64,000 nt of DNA from Maribacter orientalis (GCF_900109345.1 NZ_FNZN01000005.1:62001-126000); one strand, 5' to 3'. Counted from the first letter of the stretch, positions 1-9,561 are shown. Notes: generated from the sequence alone by a model not told the origin. Program-made: numbers and translations.

Positions 1-196
1 TGCCTTCATTATCTGAGTCAACTTTAATAATTGAACTCATAGTTGTTTCTAGGTCAGAAGCAGAAACAGTTAGTTTGTCCTTTTTTAAATCAAACAAAAA
101 ATTATCTAAGATGGGTAACGTATTACTGTTGTTGATTACGCCTCCTAAAATTTGAAGTTGCTTTAGCAAATAGGTACTTGAAACAATAAATTTCAT
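1..196 (-). CDS. dnaN: DNA polymerase III beta sliding clamp, N-terminal end (partial)
   Basis: Reverse-strand gene running off the left edge; only the first 65 codons are present. It begins MKFIVSSTYLLKQLQ and continues with NTLPILDNFLF and VSASDLETTM, which is the conserved first subdomain of the beta clamp in Flavobacteria. The clamp is a ring-shaped dimer that tethers the replicative polymerase to DNA in the cytoplasm. The ATG at 196 is the natural family start. No dnaA or recF is visible next to it. The family call is from recognisable N-terminal sequence; the rest of the protein cannot be checked. Confidence 0.9.
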   Translation of the reverse strand, partial: MKFIVSSTYLLKQLQILGGVINNSNTLPILDNFLFDLKKDKLTVSASDLETTMSSIIKVDSDNEG

Positions 197-260
197 TCTT
201 TAATTTTTATTGGTATTATTCCTAAAGTAATTTAAAACAGTAGGGTTAAACTCCTTAGTA

Positions 261-288
261 TTGTTGGTTTTATATACCAACAAAGATA
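261..288 (-). promoter_or_regulatory. Putative dnaN promoter -7 box overlapped by an inverted repeat
   Basis: On the reverse strand TATCTTTG (288 to 281) matches the Bacteroidota -7 box TAnnTTTG, about 85 nt upstream of the dnaN ATG. A perfect 8-bp inverted repeat, TTGTTGGT/ACCAACAA at 261-268 and 276-283, overlaps the downstream end of the box. A CAAA at 313-316 could be the -33 element, but its 24-nt spacing is long. The 278-bp gap (197-474) holds nothing else I can name. Promoter use is inferred. Confidence 0.4.
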
Positions 289-474
289 TTTTAATTGGTC
301 TTTTTAAGGAAACAAACTTATTAACACTTTATATCACTTAAGGTTGAACTGTATCACTTGTTATTGCTAGAAAAAGCCTGTTAATTCAAGATATGTAAAA
401 TAGTTATTAACTTTTGAATTGGTCGAAGATTAGATTAAATAGATTCAATTGTGTTTTAATTCTTCCTTGAAATT

Positions 475-1305
475 TTATTCAAAATCTACTATTATTGTGT
501 CTCTGTATTCAAGGCCTAATAGGGTAGAGGCGCCTCCAACGGTTGTAAGGTTGCTTTTGTAAATAGCTAATTCGATATAATCAGAAGAATTGAAAATTGC
601 CAGTAAATCACCAGCGCTCTTTCTTTGGTTTTTATCAATGCTATAATCTATAAAATCATTGTAAGCTTTGTGAATTTTACTGATTTTATGATTTCGCACC
701 AAAAGTTTATAGTCTCTGCCGTTACGATAGGCGTCGAATAGATTTTTGCGAATATTGGTAATTACGTTACCATAGTTGTCAATATAGATAACACTTCCAA
801 TAATTTTTTTTCCATCCTCAACAATTCTTGGAGAGAATTCTCTAAGGTCGTTTAATTCGGTAAAAGGTTTACCCACAATTTCAAGGGTTCCACCACGGGC
901 AATATGGCAAGCAACTTGAATGAAAACATTTAGAACAGGAAATGAATTAGCGATAGAATCCGGTAAATTAATTTCAACTACTTTTTCTGGAGTCATTTCA
1001 GAAGTAATGAGACCAATGACACCGGTATTTGCACTTATAAAATAATGGCCATTGACCAAGGCAACGACATGTTTGTTGTCTGGAGTCTCTTCAGAGTCTA
1101 CCCCAACAATATGAATAGTGCCTTTTGGAAAACTTTTATATGAATTTGAAAGGATATATGCACATTCTTGAATGTTAAATGGCATGATGTCATGTGAAAT
1201 ATCAACAATTTTAGCATCGGGTAGTTCACTATAAATCGAGCCCTTCAATACGGCTACGAAGTGATCTTTTAGTCCAAAATCTGTAGTTAGGGTGATGATT
1301 GCCAT
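475..1305 (-). CDS. SAM hydroxide adenosyltransferase (DUF62 family)
   Basis: A 276-aa cytoplasmic enzyme of the SAM hydroxide adenosyltransferase / SAM-dependent halogenase superfamily. It opens with TTDFGLKDHFVAVLKG, the conserved SAM-binding Asp region, followed by VDISHDI, ISANTGVIG and a C-terminal domain with IDNYGNVITNI. Known DUF62 members split S-adenosylmethionine with hydroxide to adenosine and methionine. The protein is about 20 residues shorter than the fluorinases, in keeping with loss of the halogenase-specific loop, so hydrolysis rather than halogenation is expected; that is inference from length. It is divergent from phoH across a 130-bp gap. The physiological role of the family is uncertain. 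Confidence 0.88.
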   Translation of the reverse strand: MAIITLTTDFGLKDHFVAVLKGSIYSELPDAKIVDISHDIMPFNIQECAYILSNSYKSFPKGTIHIVGVDSEETPDNKHVVALVNGHYFISANTGVIGLITSEMTPEKVVEINLPDSIANSFPVLNVFIQVACHIARGGTLEIVGKPFTELNDLREFSPRIVEDGKKIIGSVIYIDNYGNVITNIRKNLFDAYRNGRDYKLLVRNHKISKIHKAYNDFIDYSIDKNQRKSAGDLLAIFNSSDYIELAIYKSNLTTVGGASTLLGLEYRDTIIVDFE

Positions 1306-1334
1306 ACAGCAATGTTGATATGTTTTTGGTTAGT

Positions 1335-1368
1335 CAAACTTAAAATTTGCTTAAATTTGATTAACAAA
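1335..1368 (-). promoter_or_regulatory. Putative promoter for the SAM hydroxide adenosyltransferase gene
   Basis: Reverse-strand TAAGTTTG at 1342-1335 fits the -7 box TAnnTTTG. TTTG at 1368-1365 lies 22 nt upstream as a possible -33 element. The leader to the ATG at 1305 would be about 25 nt. A second box on the forward strand, TAAATTTG at 1352-1359, could serve phoH. Both are pattern matches only. Confidence 0.4.
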
Positions 1369-1435
1369 ATTAAACAAAAAATCAGCGATTAGAAACTAAT
1401 CTTCGCTATCTATAAATCTTATTAAAACTGACTGG

Positions 1436-2389
1436 TTGAACGAAATTATTCTAGAACTTACCGAAATAAGCCCAAGAGAGTTTTTTGGGCAGCAAAATGA
1501 ACACATAGATTTATTGAAAAAGTATTTTCCGAAGCTTAAGATTGTTGCTCGAGGCAATAAAATTAAGGTTTTCGGTGATGAAGAACTTCTAGAAGAATTT
1601 GAAAAACGCTTTGATATGCTCACCCAGCATTTTGTTAAATATAATAAGTTGGATGAAAATAGTATAGAAAGAATTCTAACTAGTTCTGAGGATGATCAAA
1701 TCAGATCTTCAAAGATTAGTGGGGAGACTCTGGTTCATGGTGTAAGTGGGCGCTTAATTAAAGCTCAAACCGCCAATCAAAGAAGATTGGTCGACGCCTC
1801 GAAAAAGAATGATATGGTTTTTGCCATTGGGCCGGCAGGTACAGGTAAAACCTATACAGGTGTTGCTATTGCGGTCAAAGCTTTAAAAGAAAAGCAGGTA
1901 AGAAAAATAATCTTAACTAGACCTGCTGTTGAAGCTGGTGAGAATTTAGGGTTTTTGCCTGGCGATTTAAAGGAAAAGCTTGATCCATATATGCAGCCAT
2001 TGTATGATGCGCTTAGAGATATGATACCTGCAGAGAAATTGGTGCATTATATTGAAAATGGAACTATACAGATTGCCCCAATGGCTTTTATGCGTGGTAG
2101 AACACTAGATAATGCATTTGTGATTTTAGACGAAGCACAGAATACCACCCATGCACAAATGAAAATGTTTCTTACCCGAATGGGTAGAAATGCCAAATTT
2201 TTAATTACAGGAGATCCAGGACAAATAGATTTACCAAGAAGAACAATTTCAGGACTTAAAGAGGCCCTTTTGATTTTACAGAATGTAGAGGGTATAGAGG
2301 TAATTTATTTAGATGATAAAGATGTAATTCGTCATAAGCTTGTTAAGGAAGTTATTGCTGCTTATAAAACTATTGAACACCACAATTAA
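1436..2389 (+). CDS. phoH: PhoH family ATPase
   Basis: A 317-aa cytoplasmic P-loop ATPase of the PhoH/PhoL family, linked in other bacteria to RNA metabolism and ribosome-associated YbeY functions. The N-terminal KH-like part is followed by Walker A GPAGTGKT, TRPAVEAGENLGFLPGD, and Walker B VILDEAQNTT, then ITGDPGQIDLP. The start is TTG at 1436: an in-frame stop lies at 1397, no ATG or GTG intervenes, and the next internal ATG would remove the conserved NEIILELTEISPREFFG segment. Full length for the family. purC follows after 8 nt, so the two are probably co-transcribed. The exact substrate is not known. Confidence 0.92.
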   Translation: MNEIILELTEISPREFFGQQNEHIDLLKKYFPKLKIVARGNKIKVFGDEELLEEFEKRFDMLTQHFVKYNKLDENSIERILTSSEDDQIRSSKISGETLVHGVSGRLIKAQTANQRRLVDASKKNDMVFAIGPAGTGKTYTGVAIAVKALKEKQVRKIILTRPAVEAGENLGFLPGDLKEKLDPYMQPLYDALRDMIPAEKLVHYIENGTIQIAPMAFMRGRTLDNAFVILDEAQNTTHAQMKMFLTRMGRNAKFLITGDPGQIDLPRRTISGLKEALLILQNVEGIEVIYLDDKDVIRHKLVKEVIAAYKTIEHHN

Positions 2390-2397
2390 AATAACAC

Positions 2398-3354
2398 ATG
2401 TCAAATAATACTATTTACGAAACCAATTTCCATTTTCCATGTCAAAAGAAAGTCTACAAGGGCAAGGTAAGATCTGTATACACCCTTGAAAACGATTTGT
2501 TGGTAATGGTCGCAACTGATAGGTTGTCTGCATTTGATGTGGTAATGCCAAAAGGAATTCCTTATAAGGGGCAGATTTTAAATCAGATTGCGACCCAAAT
2601 GATGATGGCAACTAAAGATATTGTGCCTAATTGGTTAAGAGCAACTCCTGACCCTAATGTGGCAGTGGGTGTAGCTTGTGAGCCTTTTAAAATTGAAATG
2701 GTTATACGAGGATACTTATCAGGTCACGCTGCCAGAGAATACAAAGCTGGTAAAAGAAAACTCTGTGGAGTTGATATGCCTGAAGGGATGAAGGAGAATG
2801 ATAAATTCCCCACCCCGATTATAACCCCTGCTACAAAAGCTGAAATGGGTGATCATGATGAGGATATTTCGAAAGAAGATATTCTTAGCAAAGGGATAGT
2901 ATCATCAGCTGATTATGCACTACTTGAAAAGTATACGTACGCTCTTTTTGAAAGAGGTACTGAAATTGCTGCAGAACGAGGATTGATATTAGTGGATACC
3001 AAATATGAATTTGGAAAGACTAAAGAGGGTGAAATAGTTTTAATTGATGAAATTCATACACCTGATTCTTCAAGATATTTTTATTCGGAAGGATACCAGG
3101 AAAGACAGGACAATAATGAACCTCAAAAGCAACTTTCTAAAGAATTTGTGCGTCAATGGTTGATTGCCAATAACTTTCAAGGTTTAGAGGGTCAAACTGT
3201 TCCTGAAATGACCGATGAATATATTGAATCAGTATCTGACCGATATATTGAGCTATATGAGCATATAACCGGAGAACCTTTTGTGAAGGCCGATACAACT
3301 CATATTCATGACCGTATTAATAGAAATGTTCTGAATTATCTAGAAAGTCTTTAG
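2398..3354 (+). CDS. purC: Phosphoribosylaminoimidazole-succinocarboxamide synthase
   Basis: SAICAR synthase, 318 aa, which joins aspartate to CAIR using ATP in de novo purine synthesis. Recognisable segments are [40 protein letters not shown] and [15 protein letters not shown], in family order. The C-terminal third carries the substrate-binding and dimer part. It starts at ATG 2398, 8 nt after phoH, an order I have seen in other Flavobacteria. It ends 2 bp from a convergent exonuclease gene, with no hairpin terminator visible between them. Confidence 0.96.
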   Translation: MSNNTIYETNFHFPCQKKVYKGKVRSVYTLENDLLVMVATDRLSAFDVVMPKGIPYKGQILNQIATQMMMATKDIVPNWLRATPDPNVAVGVACEPFKIEMVIRGYLSGHAAREYKAGKRKLCGVDMPEGMKENDKFPTPIITPATKAEMGDHDEDISKEDILSKGIVSSADYALLEKYTYALFERGTEIAAERGLILVDTKYEFGKTKEGEIVLIDEIHTPDSSRYFYSEGYQERQDNNEPQKQLSKEFVRQWLIANNFQGLEGQTVPEMTDEYIESVSDRYIELYEHITGEPFVKADTTHIHDRINRNVLNYLESL

Positions 3355-3356
3355 GC

Positions 3357-4013
3357 CTAATTAATTAGCATTTTAAGCGAGAAATTTTTCTTTTCCTTTA
3401 ATCGAGAAATAATTTTTAAAAACGCCAATGCAGTTATGTATGCATCACCAAGTGCTGTGTGCCTATCCTTTTTTGAGATTGAAAATTTTTCAGCTAGCTC
3501 ATCAAGGGTATAGTTTGTTTTTGGTTGTACCAAGTACGATTTTATTAGGGTTTTTCTGTAAATAACACCTGTGTCTATAACTGCATTTTTTAATTTAGGC
3601 AACCCATTTCGTCGCAAGGCGTTATTTAACATGCCTAAATCAAATCCTGCATGATGTGCCACGATTATTGAATTTTCAACATAATCTAAGAACTTTTCTA
3701 ATGCTGAAATTTCACTTATACAAACCCGTCGGCCATGCTTTAAAAGTCCGTGCACATTTACACTGTCTTTATTAAACTTTTCCTGTTCTAGGTAGATTTC
3801 AAAAACCTCTTGTACCGAAATGGTCTCCTTTTTTATTTTTACTGCACCAATTGATAAGATACGGTCTTCATCAAAACTGAATCCTGTTGTTTCTGTGTCT
3901 AAAACAACAAAGGTTAATTCATCAAAATTTTTCGAAGTCGGTTTCTTAAATTGACTTTCGTAAATCTTCCAAAATTCTGGTAAGTTAGTATTTGATTTTT
4001 TGAATAGTCCCAT
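3357..4013 (-). CDS. DnaQ-like 3'-5' exonuclease (DEDDh)
   Basis: A 218-aa exonuclease of the DNA polymerase III epsilon superfamily. ExoI is VVLDTETTGFSFDEDRIL (Asp-Glu pair), ExoII is VAHHAGFDLGMLN, and ExoIII is DRHTALGDAYITALAFLK, giving a complete DEDDh set. There is no polymerase alpha-binding C-terminus, so it need not be the replicative proofreader; DNA or RNA trimming are both possible. Its ATG overlaps the stop of the upstream CBS/DUF294 gene by one base (TAATG), so translation is probably coupled and the two proteins probably act together. A DUF294 protein plus exonuclease pair recurs in Bacteroidota, often near acetate uptake genes as I recall, but those genes are absent here. Confidence 0.85.
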   Translation of the reverse strand: MGLFKKSNTNLPEFWKIYESQFKKPTSKNFDELTFVVLDTETTGFSFDEDRILSIGAVKIKKETISVQEVFEIYLEQEKFNKDSVNVHGLLKHGRRVCISEISALEKFLDYVENSIIVAHHAGFDLGMLNNALRRNGLPKLKNAVIDTGVIYRKTLIKSYLVQPKTNYTLDELAEKFSISKKDRHTALGDAYITALAFLKIISRLKEKKNFSLKMLIN

Positions 4014-5932
4014 TATCCCAAAATATTAGTAACCTTAAACCGTAACGTAATCAATTCTTGAATTTCTTTAATTACCTTGAATGTGCGTTTTAATTTCATT
4101 TTTTCCTGCTTGGTCAATTGCTCTAATTCAATAAACCTACCAGAATCATGGTGCAACAAACCTTGTCGTGTTCTAAATTTTAAAAGGGCTTTTGTTGCAT
4201 AGGAGCAAGCTAAATACAGCTCGTTGTTATTGGGTTCTAATTCAGCCAATTTTTCATAGCGCTCCCAAGTATTGCTAATGCCTTTTACTGAATGTGATAA
4301 AATTAGAACTCTAGCAGCATCAATTAAGGGTCTCAGCGCCCTACTCTTAAGGTCGAAAAAGTCTTTATGTTGACCGTCTTGTTCCACCACAAATTGTCTA
4401 AAAAAACCTGTTGGGGAAGGACTTTGTAATGCACCATTGGCTAAGTGGACTAAAAATATAGGGTATTTTTCTACAGTTCTAAATATATGCTCCGACATAT
4501 TATCTAACAAGCTACGTTCGCCAAATGCTAAACTATAGTCAAAAAAAATAGATGACATCAGTACTTCGTTCGGACCAGGATTACCGATCCAATACGATAA
4601 TTTATTTTTCCACTCCTGTAAACTTAAGCACCATTTAGGGTTCGAAGCCATCATATCTGCAGGGCAGTACTCATAGCCTATTGTATTTAAACCCTTGGTG
4701 ATTTTTTTAGAGAGATTTAGAAAGTACGTGGTTGTCTTCGGTAAATCTTCTTCAGGCACATCCTCGAAAACTAATGCATTATCTTGATCGGTGTGTAATA
4801 ATTGTTCACTTCTACCTTGACTACCTAACGCAAGCCAGGCAAATTTAACTGGCGGCGGACTCTTCATTTTTGCTAATGAAATTTCAACAACTTGTTTAAT
4901 GCATGTGTCATTAAGTTCAGAGATTATTTTAGCAATTAAGCCTAAGGGAATATTTTGTTCTAAATATCCATTTAAAAGTACCGTAACACTTTTTCTGAGC
5001 TGCTTTATCTTTTTAATTTTTTGCGTACGCTTTATCGCTTTGACCAAGACAGCAGGGTTGTCACCTAAGGAGACCATAACATCATGCTTAGATAAAATCC
5101 CGAGTGGTTTTGTATTGGTTGTGCCGTCTTCTGTAATGACCAAGTGGCTTATATTGCTTTTCATCATGGCCATTTGGGCTTGTGTAATTGTCAGCTTTTT
5201 AGGGTAGGTAATTACTGGCGTAGTCATTATAGATTTAACCGTAGCCGTTATGGGTTGTTTGCCTGATATTACCTTGTTTCGTAAATCTTTATCGGTAATG
5301 ATTCCTACAGCTAAACCCTTACTGATTGCAAGAATGGAACCTATGTGCTTTTCAGTCATTAATTCGGCTGCCTTCTGTATTGTTGTTCTCGGGGAACAGG
5401 TAATTAGCTTTTTGGAATAACTTGCCAATTGTAAATCCGGAATTTTTATTTCCTTTTTTAAATCGTCTTCACCTTCAATGCCATAAAGTTGTCCTTTTTG
5501 ATTTTTTGAATATGGATTTCTTGTATTCGAAGCAAAACTTTCCATAAGAAAAACAGAAACTTCTTCGTTCTGTTTAGCCATAGGTCTAAAAACATCAATA
5601 GGTATTCCATAAAGAATACTTTCTTCGTGGGCTCTAGCTTCTAATTTATAGTTTTCGTTTGCAATAAGCGGTCTAAGCCCGAATACATCCCCTTCGTCAC
5701 AATAGTCAATAATAGTATTGGTGGTAGGATTATTAAGCGTTACAGCACCTTTATGAACCAAATAAAAGTATGAATGTGGATTTTCATCAACCGTAAAAAT
5801 GATTTTATTCTTTTCTTTATACACAATAAGTACCTGTTCTGCCAGTAGATAAAGTGACTTGGTATCTAGAATATTAAAAGGTGGGAAATTTTTAATAAAA
5901 TCAGCGACTCTTTCTGAAATTAGATTTTTCAT
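4013..5932 (-). CDS. Cyclic nucleotide-binding/CBS/DUF294 nucleotidyltransferase-like protein
   Basis: A 639-aa cytoplasmic signalling protein. Residues about 20-130 form a cNMP-binding fold (HSYFYLVHKGAVTL, DVFGLRPLI). Residues about 175-300 hold two CBS motifs (ITDKDLRNKVI; PLGILSKHDVMVSLG). From about 340 on is the GlnD-like DUF294 nucleotidyltransferase core with LGSQGRSEQLLHTDQDNAL, then the DUF294 C-terminal substrate-binding domain. By family analogy it senses nucleotides and may transfer a nucleotidyl group to a partner; no target is known. The intact GS...DxD core suggests activity is possible. It is the first gene of a two-gene unit with the overlapping exonuclease. Confidence 0.87.
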   Translation of the reverse strand: MKNLISERVADFIKNFPPFNILDTKSLYLLAEQVLIVYKEKNKIIFTVDENPHSYFYLVHKGAVTLNNPTTNTIIDYCDEGDVFGLRPLIANENYKLEARAHEESILYGIPIDVFRPMAKQNEEVSVFLMESFASNTRNPYSKNQKGQLYGIEGEDDLKKEIKIPDLQLASYSKKLITCSPRTTIQKAAELMTEKHIGSILAISKGLAVGIITDKDLRNKVISGKQPITATVKSIMTTPVITYPKKLTITQAQMAMMKSNISHLVITEDGTTNTKPLGILSKHDVMVSLGDNPAVLVKAIKRTQKIKKIKQLRKSVTVLLNGYLEQNIPLGLIAKIISELNDTCIKQVVEISLAKMKSPPPVKFAWLALGSQGRSEQLLHTDQDNALVFEDVPEEDLPKTTTYFLNLSKKITKGLNTIGYEYCPADMMASNPKWCLSLQEWKNKLSYWIGNPGPNEVLMSSIFFDYSLAFGERSLLDNMSEHIFRTVEKYPIFLVHLANGALQSPSPTGFFRQFVVEQDGQHKDFFDLKSRALRPLIDAARVLILSHSVKGISNTWERYEKLAELEPNNNELYLACSYATKALLKFRTRQGLLHHDSGRFIELEQLTKQEKMKLKRTFKVIKEIQELITLRFKVTNILG

Positions 5933-6022
5933 AAATTAAAGTTAGTAGAATTAATTTTGTCTAGCAGCAAAAAAAAATCCATCCATTCAAATAAGAATTT
6001 GATATAAAATGTAGAACAATTA

Positions 6023-7453
6023 TTAGCAATCACTAAGGAATACCCCTACTGCTAAACCCCCTTCTGATGTTTCTTTATATTTTGAACTCATATCTTTAGC
6101 AGTTTCCCACATGGTCTGTACTACTTTATCTAATGGTACTTTTGCGGTAGAAGGGTCTGAGCCTAAAGCAAGTTCTGCTGCGTTAATAGCTTTTATAGCT
6201 CCCATCGAGTTTCGTTCAATGCACGGTATTTGAACCAAGCCGCCAATTGGATCACAGGTAAGACCTAAATGATGTTCCATAGCTATTTCTGCTGCCATTA
6301 ACACTTGTTCAGGGCTGCCTCCTAATAATTCAGTAAGTGCACCTGCGGCCATTGCCGAAGAAACTCCGATTTCTGCTTGACAACCACCCATTGCTGCAGA
6401 TATAGTTGCTCCTTTTTTGAAAATGCTTCCAATTTCTCCTGCAACTAAAAGAAACTGTTTAATATGTTCGTAATTACCTGCGTGGTTTTCAATAATCATA
6501 TAATACATTAATACAGATGGTATTACACCAGCGCTACCATTCGTAGGTGCTGTAACCACTCGACCTAGAGAAGCATTGACCTCATTTACGCTAAGTGCGA
6601 AGCAACTAACCCATTGTAATATCTGTCTAAATTTCACTTCAGTTTGGCGTAGGGTTTGCATCCATTCTTCAGGAGTAGTGTAGGGTAGGTCGCTTTTGAG
6701 TTTTTCATGCATCTCAAAGGCTCTTCGTTTAACATTTAAGCCACCAGGCAAAATTCCTTCTGTATGACATCCAATATACATACACTCTAACATGGTATCC
6801 CAAATTCGATGTAATTGTTGGTCAATTTCTTCATCGTTGCGCAACGAACGCTCGTTTTCTAGAACAAGTTCTGAAATTTTTAAACCTTCATTTTTGCAAA
6901 ATTCAAGTAGTTCTGTCCCTTTTTGAACTGGAAATGGGAATTTGTTGAACATGTCAACCTTCAGTTTGGCATTTTTTCTCTCTTCGCTAATAACAAAGCC
7001 TCCACCAATTGAATAATATGTTTTAGATATTATCTTTCCCGAGGTTAGGGTTGCCACGAATTTTAATCCATTAGCATGAAAGGGTAGAAATTTTTTGTTG
7101 AATATTATATCTTGTTTTGGGTCGAATGGAATTTTTTGAATACCATTAAGTAGTAATACATTTTCCTTTTTAATACCTTCTATTAAAAGGTGAATATCTT
7201 CAATAGGTATAGTTTCGGGATCTTTGCCAAGTAAACCTAGCATTACAGCATAGTCAGTGGCATGGCCCTTTCCTGTTAATGACAGTGAGCCGTATAGATG
7301 AACTTCAACTTCTATAACTTTTTCAATATTGCCTCTTGAATCAAGACGGGCCAACCATCGTTCGGCTGCACGCCAAGGCCCAAGTGTATGGGAGCTAGAC
7401 GGACCAACCCCAATTTTTAACATGTCAAAAACACTTATACTTTCTATTTCCAA
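6023..7453 (-). CDS. sdaA: L-serine ammonia-lyase, iron-sulfur type
   Basis: L-serine dehydratase converting serine to pyruvate and ammonia with a [4Fe-4S] cluster, single-chain form with the beta domain first. Seen: SVFDMLKIGVGPSSSHTLGP near the N-terminus, then the alpha domain with APTNGSAGVIPS, AMGGCQAEIG, HLGLTCDPIGG and IPCIERN, which include three cluster cysteines. The open frame reaches a TTG at 7483, but I place the start at the TTG at 7453, giving 476 aa and the usual ...ESISVFDML beginning; the ATG at 7423 would cut into the conserved SVFDMLKIG block. It lies alone and is divergent from dnaK. Confidence 0.9.
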   Translation of the reverse strand: MEIESISVFDMLKIGVGPSSSHTLGPWRAAERWLARLDSRGNIEKVIEVEVHLYGSLSLTGKGHATDYAVMLGLLGKDPETIPIEDIHLLIEGIKKENVLLLNGIQKIPFDPKQDIIFNKKFLPFHANGLKFVATLTSGKIISKTYYSIGGGFVISEERKNAKLKVDMFNKFPFPVQKGTELLEFCKNEGLKISELVLENERSLRNDEEIDQQLHRIWDTMLECMYIGCHTEGILPGGLNVKRRAFEMHEKLKSDLPYTTPEEWMQTLRQTEVKFRQILQWVSCFALSVNEVNASLGRVVTAPTNGSAGVIPSVLMYYMIIENHAGNYEHIKQFLLVAGEIGSIFKKGATISAAMGGCQAEIGVSSAMAAGALTELLGGSPEQVLMAAEIAMEHHLGLTCDPIGGLVQIPCIERNSMGAIKAINAAELALGSDPSTAKVPLDKVVQTMWETAKDMSSKYKETSEGGLAVGVFLSDC

Positions 7454-7545
7454 AACGCACTTATTATATAGGCTAAGGTACAATGTTTCCTAAACCTTTT
7501 AGGTATACAAAAATGGCATAATTATTATTTGGTAAATTGTATTAA

Positions 7546-7585
7546 TGACATCATGTCAGTTTTTCTTGCTTGGCATATTGTTTGT
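7546..7585 (+). promoter_or_regulatory. dnaK upstream region: inverted repeat and sigma-54-like element
   Basis: Two features lie 50-90 nt before dnaK. TGACAT-C-ATGTCA at 7546-7558 is a perfect 6-bp inverted repeat around one base. TGGCA at 7571-7575 and TTTGT at 7581-7585 have the GG-to-G spacing of a -24/-12 promoter, but with T in place of the usual C at -12. No TAnnTTTG box of the housekeeping type is present. A start near 7596 would leave a leader of about 39 nt. Heat-shock control through this region is inference. Confidence 0.45.
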
Positions 7586-7634
7586 CCTTTAGTAAACGAT
7601 TGTAAAATATAGCACTTAATTTAAAACATATAAA

Positions 7635-9539
7635 ATGAGTAAGATTATAGGAATAGATTTGGGTACTACCAACTCCTGTGTATCCGTAATGGAAGGAAAT
7701 GAAGCAGTAGTAATACCGAATGCAGAAGGAAAAAGAACAACACCATCTGTTATCGCTTTTGTGGAAGGTGGTGAAATTAAAGTTGGTGATCCGGCTAAAA
7801 GACAGGCAGTAACCAACCCTAACAAAACCATTTATTCTATTAAAAGGTTTATGGGTAATAAATTTTCAGAATCTAGTAAAGAAGCTGGAAGAGTACCTTA
7901 TAAAGTTGTAAAAGGTGATAATGATACACCAAGAGTTGATATAGACGGACGTTTATATTCTCCACAAGAATTATCTGCTATGATTCTTCAAAAAATGAAG
8001 AAAACAGCAGAAGACTATTTGGGTCAAGAAGTAACACGTGCGGTAATTACTGTGCCTGCATACTTTAATGATGCGCAAAGACAAGCTACGAAAGAAGCTG
8101 GTGAAATTGCAGGTTTAACTGTAGAACGTATTATCAACGAACCAACAGCTGCATCTTTGGCTTACGGTATGGATAAAAAAGATGTAGACCAGAAAATAGT
8201 TGTTTTTGACTTTGGTGGTGGTACACATGATGTTTCTATATTAGAATTGGGTGATGGAGTATTTGAAGTACTAGCTACAGATGGTGATACTCACTTAGGT
8301 GGCGATGATGTAGATCAAAAAATTATTGATTGGTTAGCTGAGGAGTTCAAGTCTGAAGAAGATATGGACTTAAGAAAAGATTCTATGGCTTTGCAACGTT
8401 TACGTGAAGCAGCTGAAAAAGCTAAGATAGAGTTGTCTTCTTCTGCTCAAACAGAGATTAATTTACCTTATGTTACAGCAACAGCTTCAGGACCAAAGCA
8501 CTTGGTTAGAACTTTGACAAGATCAAAATTCGAGCAATTGATTGCTGACTTAGTAAAAAGAACAATTGAGCCATGCGAAACTGCAATGAAAGCAGCAGGA
8601 CTTTCTAAGAGCGATATCGATGAGATTATCTTAGTAGGTGGTTCTACTAGAATACCAGCAGTACAAGAAGCGGTTGAAAAATTCTTCGGTAAAAAACCTT
8701 CTAAAGGCGTAAACCCAGATGAGGTTGTTGCAATTGGTGCAGCTATTCAAGGGGGTGTTTTAACAGGTGATGTAAAAGATGTATTGTTATTAGATGTTAC
8801 TCCACTTTCTTTAGGTATAGAAACTATGGGTAGTGTAATGACTAAATTGATTGAGTCTAATACAACGATACCAACTAAAAAGTCTCAAGTATTCTCGACT
8901 GCAGCTGATAATCAACCTTCTGTTGAAATTCACGTATTGCAAGGGGAAAGACCAATGGCAAATGATAACAAGACAATAGGTAGGTTCCATTTAGACGGTA
9001 TTCCACCATCTAAAAGAGGTACACCTCAAATTGAAGTTACTTTTGATATCGATGCAAATGGTATTATCAAAGTATCTGCAACAGATAAGGCTACAAATAA
9101 AACTCAGGATATTCGTATTGAAGCTTCTTCAGGATTAACAGAAGAGGAAATCAAGAAGATGAAAGCAGAAGCAGAAGCCAATGCAGAGTCTGATAAAAAG
9201 GCCAAAGAAACTGCAGACAAGTTGAATGAAGCAGATGGAATGATTTTCCAAACTGAATCTCAATTAACTGAATTTGGAGATAAGTTATCTGATGATAAGA
9301 AGCAACCAATTCAAGATGCTTTGACAGAGTTGAAGGCTGCTTATGAAACTAAAGATATAGCATTAATTACACCTGCTTTAGCTAAGATCAACGAAGCTTG
9401 GAAAGTAGCGTCTGAAGAAATGTACAAAGCACAGGCTGATGCACAAGGTGGTGGTGCTCCTCAAGGAGAACCAACTGCTAGCGATGCAGGTTCAGAAGGT
9501 GATAACGTTGAAGACGTAGATTTCGAAGAAGTTAAGTAA
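7635..9539 (+). CDS. dnaK: Molecular chaperone DnaK (Hsp70)
   Basis: Hsp70 chaperone of 634 aa, full length. The nucleotide-binding domain begins [19 protein letters not shown] and includes [29 protein letters not shown] and [12 protein letters not shown]. The substrate domain starts near residue 385 after [16 protein letters not shown], and the C-terminal lid ends in an acidic tail, [10 protein letters not shown]. It binds exposed hydrophobic peptides in an ATP cycle with DnaJ and GrpE, neither of which is in this window. It appears monocistronic: a strong terminator lies 22 nt after the stop and the next gene has its own promoter. Codon use is smooth and typical of a highly expressed gene. 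Confidence 0.98.
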   Translation: MSKIIGIDLGTTNSCVSVMEGNEAVVIPNAEGKRTTPSVIAFVEGGEIKVGDPAKRQAVTNPNKTIYSIKRFMGNKFSESSKEAGRVPYKVVKGDNDTPRVDIDGRLYSPQELSAMILQKMKKTAEDYLGQEVTRAVITVPAYFNDAQRQATKEAGEIAGLTVERIINEPTAASLAYGMDKKDVDQKIVVFDFGGGTHDVSILELGDGVFEVLATDGDTHLGGDDVDQKIIDWLAEEFKSEEDMDLRKDSMALQRLREAAEKAKIELSSSAQTEINLPYVTATASGPKHLVRTLTRSKFEQLIADLVKRTIEPCETAMKAAGLSKSDIDEIILVGGSTRIPAVQEAVEKFFGKKPSKGVNPDEVVAIGAAIQGGVLTGDVKDVLLLDVTPLSLGIETMGSVMTKLIESNTTIPTKKSQVFSTAADNQPSVEIHVLQGERPMANDNKTIGRFHLDGIPPSKRGTPQIEVTFDIDANGIIKVSATDKATNKTQDIRIEASSGLTEEEIKKMKAEAEANAESDKKAKETADKLNEADGMIFQTESQLTEFGDKLSDDKKQPIQDALTELKAAYETKDIALITPALAKINEAWKVASEEMYKAQADAQGGGAPQGEPTASDAGSEGDNVEDVDFEEVK

Positions 9540-9561
9540 TATAACTTTAAGTTATTATAAG

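Noticed and set aside
475-1305. Possible fluorinase/chlorinase
   Set aside because: The length is that of hydroxide adenosyltransferases; the halogenase loop seen in longer enzymes is not evident.
1396-1623. Reverse-strand frame over the phoH start and similar antisense frames inside dnaK, ettA, prfB and the plug genes
   Set aside because: They are mirror frames of well-supported genes, with low-complexity Ser/Leu-rich translations and no family features.
7453-7483. N-terminal extension of L-serine dehydratase
   Set aside because: The ten extra residues (beginning with a TTG at 7483) are not in the family; the TTG at 7453 gives the usual length.
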